Source: Linnemannia schmuckeri
Taxonomy: Eukaryota > Mortierellomycota > Mortierellomycetes > Mortierellales > Mortierellaceae
Direction of reading: 5' to 3'
Assembly: GCA_029449235.1 (NCBI GenBank)
Contig: JANATG010000020.1
Location: 248,001-312,000, forward strand
Length of the DNA stretch: 64,000 nucleotides
Shown here: positions 12,401 to 22,805 of the stretch, piece after piece
How positions within the stretch are numbered: the first letter of the stretch is position 1
How the letters are laid out: every line of letters starts with the position of its first letter
The notes under the pieces: model-generated
Databases searched by the model: none
Told to the model about the DNA's origin: nothing
The model's input: the letters and a program-made list of their open reading frames with translations, nothing else
Translations under genes and position numbers: made by a program

Positions 12401-12659
12401 ATGGCTATGTTGCTCGATTTGGAGGAGCTCGAGGATCTTTACGAAATCTGGGGAAACAATGCTGGTGCAATCACCTGGCGACTGACGGACGGAGAAGTAC
12501 GACGCATCTTGCGTTCCAGGTATGTACACGTCCAACCTATTTTGTTGTTTCTCGTTGCTGTGATTATACATGCTGATTGGATCTTACTTATTGACCATCA
12601 ACTATTTCTTCCTTAGAATTGACTTTCATCCCGAGGAAGTGGCACGGTTGAAGCTCTAG
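9476..12659 (+). CDS. COG4: Conserved oligomeric Golgi complex subunit 4
   Basis: COG4 belongs to lobe A of the COG tethering complex and binds SNAREs and Sly1 to steer retrograde vesicles within the Golgi. Nine exons are read: 9476-9735, 9878-10169, 10273-10510, 10603-10808, 10908-11129, 11221-11637, 11746-12099, 12197-12519 and 12617-12659. The N-terminal half is helical and coiled coil (LRQLELEETKIDADLDELLAE, then VRQLDLEQSRVQLAIKHVED), typical of COG4. The C-terminal part carries the expected features, including SCVDDVFYILKKTISRA, RFMSGLDNLVDAFK, and an end region with LNQMAMLLDLEELEDLYEIWG and ITWRLTDGEVRRIL. Its start is 165 bp after HSBP1 and its stop is 193 bp before the next gene. 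A C-rich run (11720-11732) sits in the sixth intron. Confidence 0.9.
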
Positions 12660-12851
12660 ATGGTTCTTCAGTTGAAAAAACCTAATAAAAGCATTCTTGG
12701 GCGTTTGACCTTGAATTGCGAGTCACGGACACTGCATTTTGGTATGTTCCCTTACATAGAGCCCCCTTTTCATTCTATCCATTACTCATCACTCAAAAAC
12801 ACTCACACCCACCCACCCCAGCCTTTCTGTTCATCCGTCCAGGCAACAGCA

Positions 12852-14678
12852 ATGAACAAAATAAACCACGAACAATTGCTTTCATTGGAGCACCCTTTTG
12901 TGAAGGTAAGGCTACATCAGACCATAGACTTGCATGCATAACTCGTTTAGTTTTTACGTCGATGGGTAATCTTAAAACTAAATGGCTACTATTCTTCCAT
13001 GTCTGTGTTGCATGCAACAAACCAGATTCCGGTGGAGAAGTTCAGGTCATCTCTCAGAGTCTCGCAAAAGCATATCGAAAAAGAGATTGCAACATTGACT
13101 AGCACCGTCTCCGAGATATCTAAAAAGTCTATCCAGGGTAACATGGACCCCAAGCAGGTGGAGGTTGCGCTGGAGGCCATTGTGACTCGTCTGAGTACTC
13201 TGAAGCGAAAGGTATGAAGGAGCTCGTAAGATTTGAAAGCTGACTCTTTGTCATAATCTTACTATATGCTCCCTAACACGATACACGCTGCCTCTTCGAC
13301 TCTTCATCTAGCTTAAGGATACTCGCGCAGAGGAGAGCCTTTACTCCCAAAGAACGAAAGTCCGACTGCAGCACCTTCAAGAATTCACGACTATCCCCAC
13401 GCTGGATTCGGACGACTTTGCCCGATGGAGCAGAGTGCGACTGAACCGCATCCTGATTGACTACATGCTCCGTGACGGCTTCAGGGAGACCGCGACGCTC
13501 TTAGCTAAGAGTGAACACATCGAGGTTAGCGTCCAATGTTGGCCTTGCAGGAGCTTGTTTTGGGGTTTTACGCGAGTACTTTTTACCCATTGTCGCTGAA
13601 ATCCCGCATGTTTTTTATGTAAACAATATTAGGATCTGGTGGATATTGAGTTGTTTGTCCAGTCTGCCAAGGTCGAGCAAGCTCTGATGCGACAGAGCTG
13701 TGCAGAGTGCTTACAGTGGTGCAAGGAGAACAACTCTAGCCTCAAGAAAATCAAAGTATGAACAAATTACCGCTTTCAAATGCTTTGGCGCCTTGTAAGA
13801 CATGATGCGCTGGTCTTTCCGTTGTTAACCGAAAGGCTTTTACCACTTTTAACACATAGAGCACCTTGGAGTTTAGTTTGCGCGAGCAAGAATTCATTGA
13901 GCTTGCCAGGGAGCGTCGATCGCAAGAGGCTATTGCCTATGCCAAGAAGCATCTTACCCCTTGGAAGGACACGCATTTAAAGGAGATTAGCCACGTGATG
14001 GGATTGCTGGCCTTCCCACCAGAGACCAAGTGTCATCCCTACAAGGTAAGGAACGAATAGGCTGACTTTCGGATGCGTTCTCGAGGATGAACAGTGTTGG
14101 TAAGCAACACGCGGTATCACTAACTATCACTGCTATGAACATCTGTAGAGGCTCTACGATAAGTCACGCTGGAATGATTTGATTACCCAATTCCGTTCCA
14201 ACAACTTTGCACTGCAGTTCTTCACACCCGAACCGCTTCTGAATGTCACGCTTCAGGCAGGATTGTCAGCTCTCAAAACACCCATGTGCTATCAGGCAGA
14301 CCATCGCAACATCAACTGCCCAGTCTGTGACCCTAACACCTTAGGAGCGCTCGCTACAGACCTCCCACTGAGCCACCATTTCAACTCATCGATTGTGTGC
14401 AGGATCAGTGGTCAGATCATGAATGAGGACAATCTTCCTATGGCGCTTCCCAATGGCTATGTCTACTCCTACAACGTATGCGCTTTTTTTCGTTGGTTCT
14501 GTGATGCGCTAAACAATTTTCTTTGCCGTAGTTGCAGGGGATACTGACGGTTGATTGTTGTATTTAATCACTTTAGGCATTGGCGGAGATGGCAAGTCTA
14601 AACAATGGCAAGATCACTTGCCCACGGACCGGAGCGATCTATGATATTACGCAGATAAAGAAGGTCTTCATCTCGTAG
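12852..14678 (+). CDS. FYV10: GID/CTLH E3 ubiquitin ligase subunit, FYV10/GID9/MAEA type
   Basis: This is one of the two RING-type catalytic subunits of the GID/CTLH ubiquitin ligase, the complex that degrades gluconeogenic enzymes in yeast. Seven exons: 12852-12905, 13026-13211, 13312-13524, 13633-13755, 13860-14045, 14149-14475 and 14577-14678. After an N-terminal helical region come a LisH motif (RLNRILIDYMLRDGFRETAT), a CTLH domain, a CRA domain with the usual LARERRSQEAIAYAKKHLTPW, and a C-terminal degenerate RING (NCPVCDPNT, then IVCRISGQIMNEDNLPMALPNGYVYS, then ITCPRTGAIYDI). The ending around ITQIKKVFIS is typical of Fyv10/MAEA and separates it from Rmd5. The donor of the third intron reads GTTAGC rather than GTRAGT; frame continuity still supports it. 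Confidence 0.9.
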
Positions 14679-15039
14679 GTCGCCTCTTGTGAGGTGGATA
14701 CAAGGACCTAGACAGGATGTAGAATTGGTGGCAAAAATAAAATGTCAGTCACATGAGACGGAAGAAAATGATGACGGCTACAGGACAATGGGCGCCTAAA
14801 CCCATTCTAGGAAAGAGACGAAACTGATCAGTCCAACGAAATTATTCCTAATTTGGAATAATCTTCAAACTCATGCTCATTTGACAATATCAATTTGTTC
14901 ACTGGCAAGTTCAACCTGCTTCGACAGTGCTCAAGGCCTTCATCTCAAGAAGAGTACGCTCAGGCCTTGCAATCGTGCCTTGAAAGAAAGGAAGGGTGCA
15001 CTTTCTTCTTTTTATGGCTTTCGCTTCATCGCCCATCAT
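14679..15039. other. 3' flank of FYV10, no gene seen
   Basis: This holds the downstream region of FYV10, with an AATAAA-type signal near 14736-14741 directly after an AATTGGTGGC motif (14723-14732). No convincing coding frame is present. Confidence 0.5.
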
Positions 15040-15640
15040 CGTTAGAAGAGAATTCATTCTGGTTTAGTCCTGGCCTTTTCAAGTTGAAGTACAAGTGATG
15101 GTGGTAACATCGCCTTCAACCTGGGAGGAAGCTCGTCGTCGCTGTCATCACTGTCGTCGCTATCTCCGCCATTGTCGGCAGGGATGGTTAGATTCGTGAA
15201 GGCATATCACTTCCGTTGAAACAGGTCTTCATGTTGTTATAGATCCGTGATATCAAGTACAGGTACTGGCATGGCACGCGGTTATGGACATAATTCATGC
15301 AGGTGCAGGAAAGAAGGTGGGTTGCCTCTGTGTTTGCCATGGCATCGCACTTGGTATCTGGTGATCCAAAAGACCTCACCGAGATTTATAATACAAACAT
15401 TAAAAAAAAGGCATGATGTTGCATTAAAGCGAATTTTATAGATGGCAGCATTAACTATTTGCACTGAAAATGCTGGTTACCTTTTTATCATCGTTTATCT
15501 CTGCGACCATATTATTGGCTGTGTCGAAAGGCTCCTCCAGAGCCTTTGCTTTTACACCCCTGTCATATTCCGAGAGTAGCATAGGTTTCAATCCATGCAC
15601 AGCTTTGGTGGCGGTGAGTCCTGAAGTCAATATTGGCCAC
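15040..15640 (-). pseudogene. Decayed SWIM-type zinc-finger protein (MULE-transposase-associated type)
   Basis: On the minus strand a broken reading frame can be followed. 15620-15480 encodes a segment containing KALEEPFDTANNMVAEI and KKVTSIFSANS, ending in a stop. After an unreadable stretch, 15379-15190 encodes THLLSCTCMNYVHNRVPC, then a QYLYLISRIY end. This has the spacing of a SWIM zinc finger (CxC ... CxH) with the final His replaced by Tyr. An acidic Asp-Ser linker (about 15170-15120) and a short LQLEKARTKPE piece follow. SWIM domains of this kind accompany MULE-like transposases and their host-derived relatives in fungi. Several stops and the altered zinc ligand show that it is dead. 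The family call is inference from the motif. Confidence 0.55.
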
Positions 15641-15815
15641 GCCTGTTAACAAATGAATCAAACCATATCCGTGTAGATCGCGTTCATATCTCAAGTGCTG
15701 TCTCTTCAGGGTCTAACGCCAACTTCCAACGAGATTGTTGGCGTTGATATGCTGATAGTTTTATTTTTTCTAATCCAAATCAAGCAACAAAGGGAAAAAG
15801 ATTGCAACAAGCAGT

Positions 15816-18021
15816 GTGGCAAGGACGCATTTTCAAACAAGCAGGAAAAGGACTAAGACGGTGGGAGAAGCAGGATCGAGCGACCCGAGGCTGCAGCAGC
15901 CAGCTAACCCAGAGCAGCAGCAGCAACAGACGGTACAGCAGCAGAAGACGGCGAGTGACCTCGATCTAGAGATCAACCATGATTGGAGTGCTGTAGAGAT
16001 TTCGTCAAGTTCAACCAGATGACACGTAGTCCTCGACGATTCGCCCCGTTTCTCGCCAAGAACACGGATTTGTGCCGTTCACAGAACGAGAGCTGCTGGT
16101 TTTCTTCTGCAATCAGCTGTTGGTGAAAAGCAAGATCTGGGATCTGGCCAAGGACAAGTTTCCAAATGGAGCTGCTGTACAGGACTTGGAGGGATGGTTG
16201 GCAGGTTTAGAGCCAGGATACCTGAATAGGATCTTCTTCTCAGATCTCAATGCTGATGGACTTAGCTCACGGCAGAAAGGAAAGGCAGGGTACAGAGATA
16301 AGATCAAGTCTTCGGTATGGACCAGATCAAAAACCACCACCAAGCCATTGCACAAGGTACCATCCAACCCAAGGACTATACAACCAAAGGATACCTGCTG
16401 CAAGGCTCCATCCGCTCTGACGGCTTGGAGATTCAGCTTGTGGCATACAAGTTGAAGGAGCTCCAATCGGCAAGGTTCAAGCGTTTGCCTGCGGATTGGT
16501 TGCCTGAGGATCGATTGGCTTCGACTGTTACCGGGATGGACTTTTTTTTTGAAGGAAGTTCGCAATATTGTCCGATCCAAGGAAGATGTCATGCGGCTGT
16601 GGCCGTAGGGGGGATGTGATTTGGAGCATGTCAAGACGAAAGAGGATATCGAGTTTCTTTGGTCACAATACAAACCAGAAAGGATCAAGGTCTTGTGCTT
16701 GGATCTGGGTCAAGCGTTTGTCGTCGGAGCATGTGCTCTGCTGCCGGACACGCTGGGTCTGGACAAGAAGGCCAGGATGACGTTCTCGGATCAAGACAAG
16801 AACGACAAGATGAAGGCCGTCTCTACTTCTAATGTGCCGTCGTCTACCATGTTGTCCGCTGCCCCCTCGACCGTCGCCGTACCCTTGATGTGGGCCTCGT
16901 CCTCCTTCGTGCTGTCCGTTTCCCCCTCGACCGACCCCGCATCCTGGACTATCCCCTCGACCTCCTCCTCAGCCCCTCCAAAACCTGTATACTACAATCT
17001 CGCTGTGAAACAGAAGGCTGTTTACCAGCCTACCTTTAAACACAGATGATGGTTGGAAGACTCTAAGGTACAGATCCCTCAAGGCTTTCACACGTCAATA
17101 TCGGAAATTGAATCGATGTTATCGGCATGGCGCGGCGCTGATGCAAGTGTGTTCGAGTATCTCGAGTACTTGGAGGATGTTGAGGAGCGTCTGGACAATT
17201 ATTACAACGGTGATCGAATGAGGTACAAAAGACATGATTGGGATGCAACACGAGCGCGGAATGAGGAGTTTAAGACGATTGCCAACCGTCCTCTCGGACC
17301 CCTTGGGAGTACCATCGGGGCCAAGCGCGATACGGAAAATCTGGCGGTCATTGGAGTAGGACTCGGCGAATTCGATTCCAAGAACCGTTTATCTTCTCTT
17401 CACGGATCTTTTTTATCTTTCTTTGTTCAACTGACAAGTTTCCCTGTATTACTCAATTTGATTTTTTTGATGCTCGAGTACTGTCTGCGCACGCCGACAT
17501 CGATCTTAACCTGCAGCATTCATATTATTTTTCATTAGGCCCGCTCGCTAGGGTGCGTTGTTGTCGGGATTAACGAATATTTCACCTCGAAAAAGTGCCC
17601 GATATGTCTCCAGTTTGTCTGTCAAGTCAACATACGGAGACTCATTGCCTACACTGTCAGCAATATGTACATCGCGATGTTTGCCGCGCATTACATGTGT
17701 AACATTGTCAAAGGTTATCTCATGTACCACCGGGGTCTCTTGTATCTGCAACCAGCCGACAAGGACGGCAACTATCTCTGGATGGAGAGCGACGGTGACA
17801 GTGCTTGTTCAGAGCCGACGAGGACCAGAACCACCACATCGCAAGATCTCAAGATCAGGCAAGCCGCAGATCCTATGGTGGTGGACGATGGCAAGCCTAT
17901 TACAGGTTCCGAGAGGAGAAAGCAAGGCATCGATCCGATGATCGTTGAAGATGACAAGCCTATCGGGGGCTCCAAGAGGAGTAAGCAAGCCATGGATCCT
18001 AAAAGGCTTTCTACTCTATAG
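15816..18021 (+). pseudogene. Decayed Fanzor (eukaryotic TnpB-like RNA-guided nuclease) pseudogene
   Basis: The pieces line up in one order and strand but in shifting frames, and together resemble a Fanzor protein. In order they are: a Gln-rich N-terminus (15816-16022, ends in TGA); helical regions at 16072-16320 and, after a frameshift near 16317, to about 16540 (with GYLLQGSIRSDGLEIQLVAY and KELQSARFKRLP); a frameshift at a T run near 16541; KEVRNIVRSKEDVMRLWP followed by TAG (16606-16608); and a RuvC-I strand KVLCLDLGQAFVVGA with Asp at 16702-16704. Another stop lies at 17047-17049. RuvC-II follows an apparent intron (ends 17538) as VVVGINEYFTSKKCPIC, with Glu at 17575-17577. CLHCQQYVHRDV holds the RuvC-III Asp (17676-17678) in a shifted frame. 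The original frame then resumes (AAHYMCNIVKGYL). It cannot make an active protein. A repeated Asp-Pro-Met-(Val/Ile)-Val tail ends at 18019-18021. Confidence 0.8.
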
Positions 18022-18228
18022 CATTTTTTTTTTGTGTAGAGCAAACACACTAGACAGTTCAGATCGCGGGTACAGCGGGTACACGCAATGCGTCTTCCGT
18101 GACGTAGCGCCCAATGTCCTACTTTCTTCGCTGGCCCACCTACTCCTACTCCCTCTAAAATTTCTCGTTGCCATGTTCATTCTGAATCCTTCCTTCCTCG
18201 CATTTCCTGTGCGCCGCCAATCTACAAA

Positions 18229-20184
18229 ATGTCCTTGCCGCCAAGTTCCTCATCTCAATCAAACACAACTCCATCAACCCTTCTGGACGAGAATGATCCC
18301 GTAGTCTCCGTTCTTAGTGACGAATCAACCGTCCGTGCTCTCATTGAGGCCGCCGTCGCCCATCAACAACAAGAGGAGGCCGCCGCCGCTGCTGCTGCCG
18401 CTGCTGCTGTGGCTGCTGCCGCCGCTGGTGTGCAAACGGATACGATAAAGACGGTGACCGATGCTACTGCGGCGATGGCCCAAACAGTCCCCGCGGATAT
18501 CATTCAGCAGCTGATCCCTTCGGCAATCGGCAGCTCAGCAGCACTCTCTGCACCGGTCTCCCCAGCGCCAGTCGTCACCCACGCAGCTTTGTCGCCTGTT
18601 CCGTCCCCGTCACAACAAGTTCCTGCTCCTGTTCCTGTAGTGTCAAAACCCTCGACCTCGACCGCCGCCACTTCGACATTGATTTCTGCGCCTTCCTCAT
18701 CGTCCTCATCTTCATCCACGAGGACTCCCTTTGTGTCGACAAAACGCTTCAACCCAGACGATATCTTTTGTCTGGGCTGTTGTCGAAACCTCTCTGTCGA
18801 GCACTACACTTGCCCAACGACCAACCGAATTTTCAAGTCTTGCAATGCCTGTCGTCTCAAGTCCAGGGTCAACTCGAAAAAGGTCGTCAAGCCTCCCACC
18901 ATCCCTAACCGGCCGACAATCTCCATGGAAGAATTTGGAGAGAAGCTCAAGGAACTTGAAAATACAGCAGACAAGGCGTCCAGTCTGGATGTCATGATCC
19001 GTTTGGGAGGCTCTGTTGAGATGGACCCGGAGACGCTAAAGAACCGGGGCGCATTGATTGCAGCCCAGGTCTATGAGTCCACTGGCTACTGGTTTTCGTA
19101 AGTTGGATCGCTCTTTTTCTTACTTTTTTTTTTTTTTTTTTGCTTCACTTGGCAAGGTTGCTGGATATGCCAGATACAGTGGAAAAAAAATTAGTTGACT
19201 AATTGCTGCTCTGTTGTTCAATCATCTAGCCACTCGAGGACGAACGATGAAACACAGGCCAAGACTCGACTCAAGATCTACGGATGCTCACAACGAGAGG
19301 ATCGACGCGCACCCCCTGCACCCAAAACTCAGAGCAGAAAGCGCAACCGTCCCTCGACCAAGGCTTACTTTCCTTGCAAGGGAAACCTCACGATGACGTT
19401 TTACCAGAATGTGGACCATGTCCGAGTCGTCTATAATCACAAGAAGCACGAAAAGTACGACAACCGCAAGTGTCCCGACCACGTCCGTGTTTACGTCAAA
19501 GAGAACCTGTCACTTGCTCCCCGGACATTGTACGACAACCTCAAGGAACAGAACCCATCGTTGGGCATCACACAGGCGCAAGTCCGTTACTGGAGTCACT
19601 ACTATAAGAAGAGTATGGACCAGGACGGAACCCTTGACGGCAGCAGAGGCGGCAGCGACGATCCTGCCTCACCGCTCACCCATGCCTTTGCTGGCATCAA
19701 GGACGATGCCATCGAGCAGGTCATGAAGGATGTGGCTTCTTCTCAGCAACAGTTGGCCCAGCAACACCAGCATCAGGCAACAGCACAAGACCATCTCGAC
19801 AGCGACAGCGTCCAACAACTCCTTTTGGCATCGAATGCGGTGGCACTCCAGACTCAGGGCCTTGTCGGCGGATCGATTGCCATTTCGGTACCCATGTCAG
19901 ACATGCCCTTGTCATCCAGTATTGTCCAGCGGGTCTTGGCAGAGGATGGTGGCAAAGGACTGCTGGAGCTCCAGGCGAGCTTGAACAGCGTGGCTGCAAG
20001 CGTTGCTGCCAGCGTCCAGTCTTCAACTGTCGACAACAGCGATGAGGTTGTCCAGCAGGTCTCGGCTTTGTTGAAGGAGAACGACCAGCAACTTTTGGAA
20101 CAGCAACAAAAACAACTACAGGAGCAACAACAACTCCAGGAACAACACCAGCAGCACCAGCAGCAGCACACTAGTTTCCAGTAA
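18229..20184 (+). CDS. Putative DNA-binding protein, Cys-rich motif plus MULE/FLYWCH-like domain
   Basis: Two exons, 18229-19097 and 19230-20184, join in frame (TGG TTT TC + C). The N-terminus is low complexity (Ala tracts, Ser/Pro-rich). A zinc-binding candidate follows: CLGCCRNL, later FKSCNACRLKSR. Exon 2 begins with a segment ending FPCKGNLTMTFYQNVDHVRV, then a His-rich region (YNHKKHEKYDNRKCPDHV) and a YVKENLSLAPRTLYDNL helix. This pattern resembles the WRKY-GCM1/FLYWCH-like DNA-binding domain found at the N-terminus of MULE-type transposases. A long Gln-rich C-terminus (QQLLEQQQKQLQEQQQ style) completes it. There is no transposase catalytic core, so it may be a host transcription factor derived from, or sharing a domain with, a transposon. 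The exact function is unknown. It starts about 200 bp after the Fanzor relic. Confidence 0.65.
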
Positions 20185-20732
20185 TTCACTCTCCATTTTC
20201 ACCCTCCCCCTCTCTTCTCTCGCTTTCTCTCAGATGTCATTGCTTGACTTTAATCGTATTAAATTTTTTTTCGCATTTTCTTTGATAAAGCATGCGGTGA
20301 ATGAGATTGTTATTCCAAAGGTAGTACCTGTGCTATTTTTTTTTATTCATTACGCACTTGCAACTGCCAGGCACTCTCACTTCATGCCACATTGGCCTAC
20401 CTCCGTTTACTGGCGCGCATAATGATGAAATTTCTACCTTTCTGTTCATTCGGTCTTCCATTCGTTTACAAACGATCAAGAAAAAAATAGCAAATCCAGT
20501 CAAGACTGAACCGTCGACATCTTACATAACAAGAAAAGAGTAGAAGTTTGACGAACAGCAGATTACACCCCACGCCAATTATCCCGCTGTGGTGACAAAA
20601 ACAAGTGAGAAAACAAGAGCGCTTTATAGGAACGAAAAAAATGACAATGAAGAGGAAAGAAAAAAAGCACAAGCAAACCCATACTGCCATCTATCGATGT
20701 ATTATTTTTTTTCACATCTTGAATGATATTGA
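20185..20732. other. Intergenic region, no gene seen
   Basis: A/T-rich sequence between the DNA-binding protein gene and the LINE fragment. It contains several T and A homopolymers and no convincing coding frame. Confidence 0.5.
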
Positions 20733-20907
20733 TTGTACACAATTTTTTTTTCTCTGACAAACAGTACAAAGGAGGCATTTGGAAATAAAGGGGACTACAG
20801 ACCAAATTCTTCAGTACACCATCCGCCAGTCACAGTCCGACCCGGAGCCTGGCTCTGCGCAACAATTGTCGCTGCTCTTCACAGCAAAAACGGAAGACAA
20901 AATAAAA

Positions 20908-22107
20908 CTAGATACGAATAAAGGGGATTCTTCCCATCCTCTCCATCAATGACAATTTCCTCCTTCCCAACAGACTATCCAACAGCCGCTCATCAGCTGT
21001 GCGTGGTTCCTTGGTCGCTCCAGGGCAGGTTCGATCCTTATGTGTGGCTAACGAAGCGCCACACGGGCAGAACCCATCATGCGTGATGTAACCGTATCCT
21101 CGACTCCAGTCACCTCGGGCGCCGGTGTATTTGGATGTTTTGTCCTTGGCAGAGATACCTTGCATCTGCTCCCACGCGATCGTCATGGAGCATCGTGGTT
21201 TCCAGATCAGTTCTGAGGCCTGCGTCTCCAGGTAGCCAATAAACTTGTGAAGGACCGTCTTGGCAATGGACCGTGGGGTCCTGAAGGCCGAGGACCACTC
21301 AGTCAACATGCTCTTGGGGGTGATTCCGCGAAGAAGGTCCGAAACGTGCCACTTGGGGTTTTCATCACGATCGGGAGCAGGACTACCGCTGTGCACGGCT
21401 CGAGCTCCACCGATAGAAGAGAATCCCCGAATATGATCCGCATCCGAGGGGGACTGCCAGTATATGGGTACTGGCCGTGGTGCTTGACGACCATTGTCAG
21501 TTGCTCGCTTGTGTTCGCGCTTCCTGGCGGCATTGTAGCTATTTGTTGCCTGAACGCCCCATTCATCAATCTTGCCCATGGCCTCCTTCCATATCGCAGT
21601 GGTTGTCTCAACAGTAGAGGGGCATCTCCAGACGTGCTCATTGTCCTCCTCCTCCTGCTCACATTGTCGACACAGGCAGGTTGAGTACAAATCAGGCTTC
21701 CGAGCCTGCATGGAGTTCAATGTTGGCAACATTCCATGCAGCTTCTTGATATGATGTGTTCGTTGGTGGGAGTCCTTGCTGTTGCTGTAAAAGGTGAAGA
21801 CGGCGCGTCTGTCATGGACATGGGCCAAGGTCGAACTCCATTCCACATCGTCAATGTCCGAGATCGCCCTCTTGACCCGTCTTTGTGATATCCAGGCTTG
21901 ATGATGGCGGATTGTCGATTGTTGTTTAAGGAGCTGTCGTAGATCGATTTCAACAAGCCCGCCATTGCAATGTGCAAAGCTCGTAATGTCCGTCTGCTGA
22001 GTGAGATCCACCACCAAAGGCACCGTAACACTCTGTGCTGCCGCCTTTGCCGCCTGATCCGCTAGCTCATTTCCTTGAATGTTGTTGTGTCCCTTGATCC
22101 ATACCAC
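20908..22107 (-). pseudogene. LINE ORF2 C-terminus (RNase H end plus zinc-knuckle tail), truncated
   Basis: An open frame of about 400 codons survives without stops. It starts inside the RNase H domain (VWIKGHNNIQGNELADQAAK, which carries the last catalytic Asp). It continues into a region with a Cys/His cluster (CLCRQCEQEEEDNEHVWRC) like the zf-RVT motif at the end of many LINE polymerases. It ends in LSLMERMGRIPFIRI. The reverse transcriptase, endonuclease and most RNase H catalytic residues are missing, so it is a 5'-truncated relic. The open frame suggests it is fairly young. Confidence 0.8.
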
Positions 22108-22110
22108 TTC

Positions 22111-22126
22111 GCCTGAACGCAGATAC
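22111..22126 (+). repeat. SINE target-site duplication, left copy
   Basis: GCCTGAACGCAGATAC, identical to 22581-22596. It flanks the poly(A) end of the SINE. Confidence 0.85.
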
Positions 22127-22580
22127 TTTTTTTTTTTTTTTTTTTTTTTTTTATTTCTAGAATTGCCTCTGACATGGCCTATCTGTGCAGTACACGATAT
22201 TTTTTTTAATCTAAGTCTTAACTAGGTGTGCGTACTTATTTTGCACAGAGGCATTTTAGTATGCTTGTGCAGGAAGCCGGTTACCCGACAGAATGTACTT
22301 GAGCACTTGAAAGGTTGGTCTAAGCGGTCCGCCGTTGTTGGCAGGCTCCACACGGCATTCCGACTGGCTCATCACCAGAGTTACGTAGCCATATAGTGGG
22401 CATACTCACTCTGTCCATGCACTTGTGTGCGTCTGAGAACTATTTCATCTCAGGCCTCCTGGACAGGGGAGACTAGCGCAATACCGTCAAATCCTAATTG
22501 AGCGTATCTTCGTAGGTCTGAACCCACGACCCTCGCGCTGAGAGGGGGAAGCTTTACCAACTTGGTGGGCTCGCCCGCCC
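22127..22580 (-). mobile_element. tRNA-derived SINE with poly(A) tail
   Basis: A 454-bp insertion interrupts LINE copy 1. It is bounded by a perfect 16-bp direct repeat, GCCTGAACGCAGATAC, at 22111-22126 and 22581-22596, a target-site duplication. On the minus strand its 5' end is tRNA-like. It has an A-box-like AAGTTGGTAAAGC, an anticodon-type hairpin CCCTC...GAGGG with loop TCAGCGC, and a B-box GGTTCAGACC. A roughly 370-bp body follows, ending in a run of 26 A (26 T at 22127-22152 on the + strand). This is the architecture of a SINE transcribed by Pol III and mobilised by a LINE. Confidence 0.82.
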
Positions 22581-22596
22581 GCCTGAACGCAGATAC
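22581..22596 (+). repeat. SINE target-site duplication, right copy
   Basis: GCCTGAACGCAGATAC, identical to 22111-22126. It flanks the tRNA-like head of the SINE. Confidence 0.85.
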
Positions 22597-22722
22597 GCTT
22601 GCATAGAGTTCAAAGTGGGCAAAAAAAAAAAAAAAAAATTGGTGGCGTTTTCAAATTGGTGGCGAATCAAATTCGAGTCCATGTATTCAAATTAATCACT
22701 TAATACTCAGTATCCATCAGCT

Positions 22723-22805
22723 GGAGAGATGGCCGAGTTGGTCTAAGGCGCCGCGTTAAGGCCGCGGTCTATTCGTAGGCGTGGGTTCAAATCCCACTCT
22801 CTTCA
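22723..22805 (+). tRNA. tRNA-Leu (anticodon AAG)
   Basis: The sequence folds as a class II tRNA. The acceptor GGAGAGA pairs with TCTCTTC (discriminator A at 22805). The D arm is GGCCGAGTTGGTCTAAGGC and the anticodon arm is CCGCG-TTAAGGC-CGCGG with AAG at the anticodon. A short variable arm follows, and the T arm is GTGGG-TTCAAAT-CCCAC. No intron. A T-rich terminator (TTTATCTTTTATTTTTC) follows at once. A and B boxes are intact, so it should be active. Confidence 0.93.

Larger units (their letters stand above)
20733..22622 (-). mobile_element. LINE copy 1: 3' part of a non-LTR retrotransposon, interrupted by a SINE
   Basis: On the minus strand this holds the C-terminal half of a LINE ORF2 and its 3' untranslated end. 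The 3' UTR (20735-20907) ends at GTACACAAT and matches copy 4 (47992 onwards) almost base for base. The 5' end is cut by the SINE at 22127-22580. Beyond the SINE, 22596-22622 matches a LINE stretch that normally lies further downstream (near 47524-47550), so this 5' end is rearranged. The element is truncated and has no reverse transcriptase domain here. Confidence 0.8.
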
